Shown here one piece after another: positions 31,597 through 32,686 of a stretch of 32,686 nucleotides of DNA (its first letter is position 1; the number at the start of each line of letters is the position of its first letter). The DNA is from Flavobacteriales bacterium (lineage in GTDB: Bacteria; Bacteroidota; Bacteroidia; JACJYZ01): positions 1-32,686 of the forward strand of contig JAGQZQ010000033.1 of assembly GCA_020435415.1 (NCBI GenBank), read 5' to 3'. The notes under the pieces were generated by a model. The model was not told the origin of the DNA. It did not search any database and saw only the letters and a program-made list of their open reading frames with translations. The translations under genes were made by a program, and so were the position numbers.

Positions 31597-32311
31597 AAAT
31601 ATTACCAAATCCTATAGAAAACAGGTGGTATTGGATGCAGTTGATCTGCAGCTTCAACAGGGATCGTGTATTGCACTGATCGGCCCCAATGGGTCGGGAA
31701 AGACAACCCTTATTAAATCCATTCTTGGTTTGGTTTATCCGGATAATGGATCCATCCGGATCAATAATATGGATATCAATAGCGATGCTTCCTATCGCAA
31801 ATCCATTGGTTATATGCCACAAATAAGTAGGCTGCCTGAAAACATGAAAGTCAGACAATTGTTCAGGATGATAACATTGGTCCGGGAAGACATAAAACCT
31901 CAACAGTACGACAAAGAACTTTATCAGTTATTCGAGATCGAGAAGATGGAGCATAAAACCTTAGGCAGCTTGTCGGGAGGTATGCGACAAAAGGTGAGTG
32001 CAGCCCTGGCATTCCTCTTTAATCCTCCTGTTCTTATCCTGGACGAACCTACTGCAGCCCTCGACCCGGCAGCAAATGAATATTTCCGGCAAAAAATATA
32101 CAAGGCAAAAAATGACAATAAGCTCATACTGATCACCTCACATATTCTGAGCGATCTTGAAGGGCTTGTAAATCAAGTCGTTTTTATGATGGACGGCAAA
32201 ATTCGCTTTCATCAGCCCATTGTTGAAATATCGGAAGAAACAGGAGAATCTCAATTGAATAAAATGATCGTGAGTAAACTTCAAGAAAACGGCCTTACAT
32301 GGGAAAGTTAA
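31583..32311 (+). CDS. nosF: NosF, ABC transporter ATPase
   Basis: This 242-residue ATPase powers the NosFY transporter on the cytoplasmic face. It has Walker A GPNGSGKT at 34-41, the Q-loop in IGYMPQISRLPENM, the signature LSGGMRQK at 130-137, Walker B VLILDEPTAALDP from 150 and a switch His in ITSHILSDLEGL. It overlaps nosD at its start and nosY at its end (13 bases). Sequence alone does not separate it from other ABC-2 type ATPases; the nosD-nosF-nosY order makes the call. Confidence 0.95.
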   Translation: MIKIENITKSYRKQVVLDAVDLQLQQGSCIALIGPNGSGKTTLIKSILGLVYPDNGSIRINNMDINSDASYRKSIGYMPQISRLPENMKVRQLFRMITLVREDIKPQQYDKELYQLFEIEKMEHKTLGSLSGGMRQKVSAALAFLFNPPVLILDEPTAALDPAANEYFRQKIYKAKNDNKLILITSHILSDLEGLVNQVVFMMDGKIRFHQPIVEISEETGESQLNKMIVSKLQENGLTWES

Positions 32312-32686
32312 TTCGCTATCTGTTATCAGACCTGCTGAGAAACCGCATCATTATCGCCAGCTTTCTTCTTTTTTCGCTTACTGGTTGGGGTCTCTTCCTC
32401 CTGGAAAGCAACCCCGAAAAGATCATCATTATTATGCTCCAACTCACTCTGCTCGCATTGCCGTTGCTTACCATGGTATTCGGAAGTATTTATTATTACA
32501 ATTCGATGGATTTCATCGTATTGATCCTTTCACAGCCCATTCGCCGGACAACGGTGATCAGGAGCTTTTATATCAGCCTGACCGTTGCTTTTATGCTTTG
32601 CTACCTGCTGGGCATCGGATTGCCGCTTTTATCGTTTTATCCGGGATTGGCATCTGCTGTCCTCCTGCTATCAGGCCTGTTTCTTA
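32299..32686 (+). CDS. nosY: NosY, ABC-2 type permease (3' end outside window)
   Basis: The frame is open from the ATG at 32299 to the window end, giving 129 residues of the membrane subunit that pairs with NosF. Three hydrophobic segments are visible: IIIASFLLFSLTGWGLFL, IIIIMLQLTLLALPLLTMVF and SLTVAFMLCYLLGIGLPLL. The segment FIVLILSQPIRRTTVIRSFY between them is the coupling-helix region typical of NosY (LxSQPxxR). Its start overlaps nosF by 13 bases. The rest lies outside the window. Confidence 0.88.
   Translation, partial: MGKLIRYLLSDLLRNRIIIASFLLFSLTGWGLFLLESNPEKIIIIMLQLTLLALPLLTMVFGSIYYYNSMDFIVLILSQPIRRTTVIRSFYISLTVAFMLCYLLGIGLPLLSFYPGLASAVLLLSGLFL

Overview
The window looks like a chromosome segment from a Bacteroidota bacterium, probably in or near the Flavobacteriales/Sphingobacteriales; I cannot name the genus. 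The evidence is the outer-membrane barrels with thrombospondin-3 (TSP3) calcium repeats and SPOR-like modules, the near absence of Shine-Dalgarno sequences, TAnnTTTG-type -7 elements, and a clade II (Sec-type) nitrous-oxide reductase with the gene set usual in that phylum.

Layout. Positions 2-3358 (+ strand): the tail of an unidentified gene, dnaK with a perfect palindromic terminator, and an EamA/DMT transporter. Positions 3356-3776: a gene-free repeat patch (8-bp satellite, hairpin repeats, a REP-like motif) closed by a bidirectional terminator. Positions 3843-24059 (- strand) hold an unbroken run of genes. Read in transcription order these are ridA, lpd, asnB, then an exopolysaccharide module (GT4 glycosyltransferase, Wza-type export lipoprotein, Wzc-type tyrosine kinase, rfbC, WecA/MraY-type transferase), a lytic transglycosylase, uvrA, a LOG-family protein, and an envelope set. 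The envelope set has two paralogous barrel/TSP3 proteins flanking a SPOR-like protein, followed by a small secreted Lys/Glu-rich protein.

Positions 24060-25256 are about 1.2 kb with no gene I can support. From 25257 to the window end (+ strand) lies a nitrous-oxide reduction island: a polytopic heme-copper-oxidase-like membrane protein, a cytochrome c lipoprotein, NosZ, a small membrane protein, NosL, NosD, NosF and the start of NosY. Electrons probably reach NosZ from the quinone pool through the lipid-anchored cytochrome. NosL, NosD, NosF and NosY would supply copper and sulfur for CuZ and CuA maturation. Hand counts of four 60-base lines gave 32 and 31 G+C in dnaK and uvrA against 24 and 22 in this island, so it is noticeably more AT-rich.

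The most striking observations are in the island. Two promoters share the same architecture: a TGAT-N4-ATCA palindrome exactly 30 bases ahead of the end of an nnnnTTTG -7 element. One drives the oxidase-like gene and the other the cytochrome c-nosZ operon, which places both under the same predicted FNR-type regulator. A 33-nt near-identical repeat also encodes the same 11 residues at the end of the small membrane protein and in the NosL signal peptide. NosZ is followed by a perfect 12-bp hairpin and then a perfect AGGAGG ribosome-binding site, which is unusual for this phylum.
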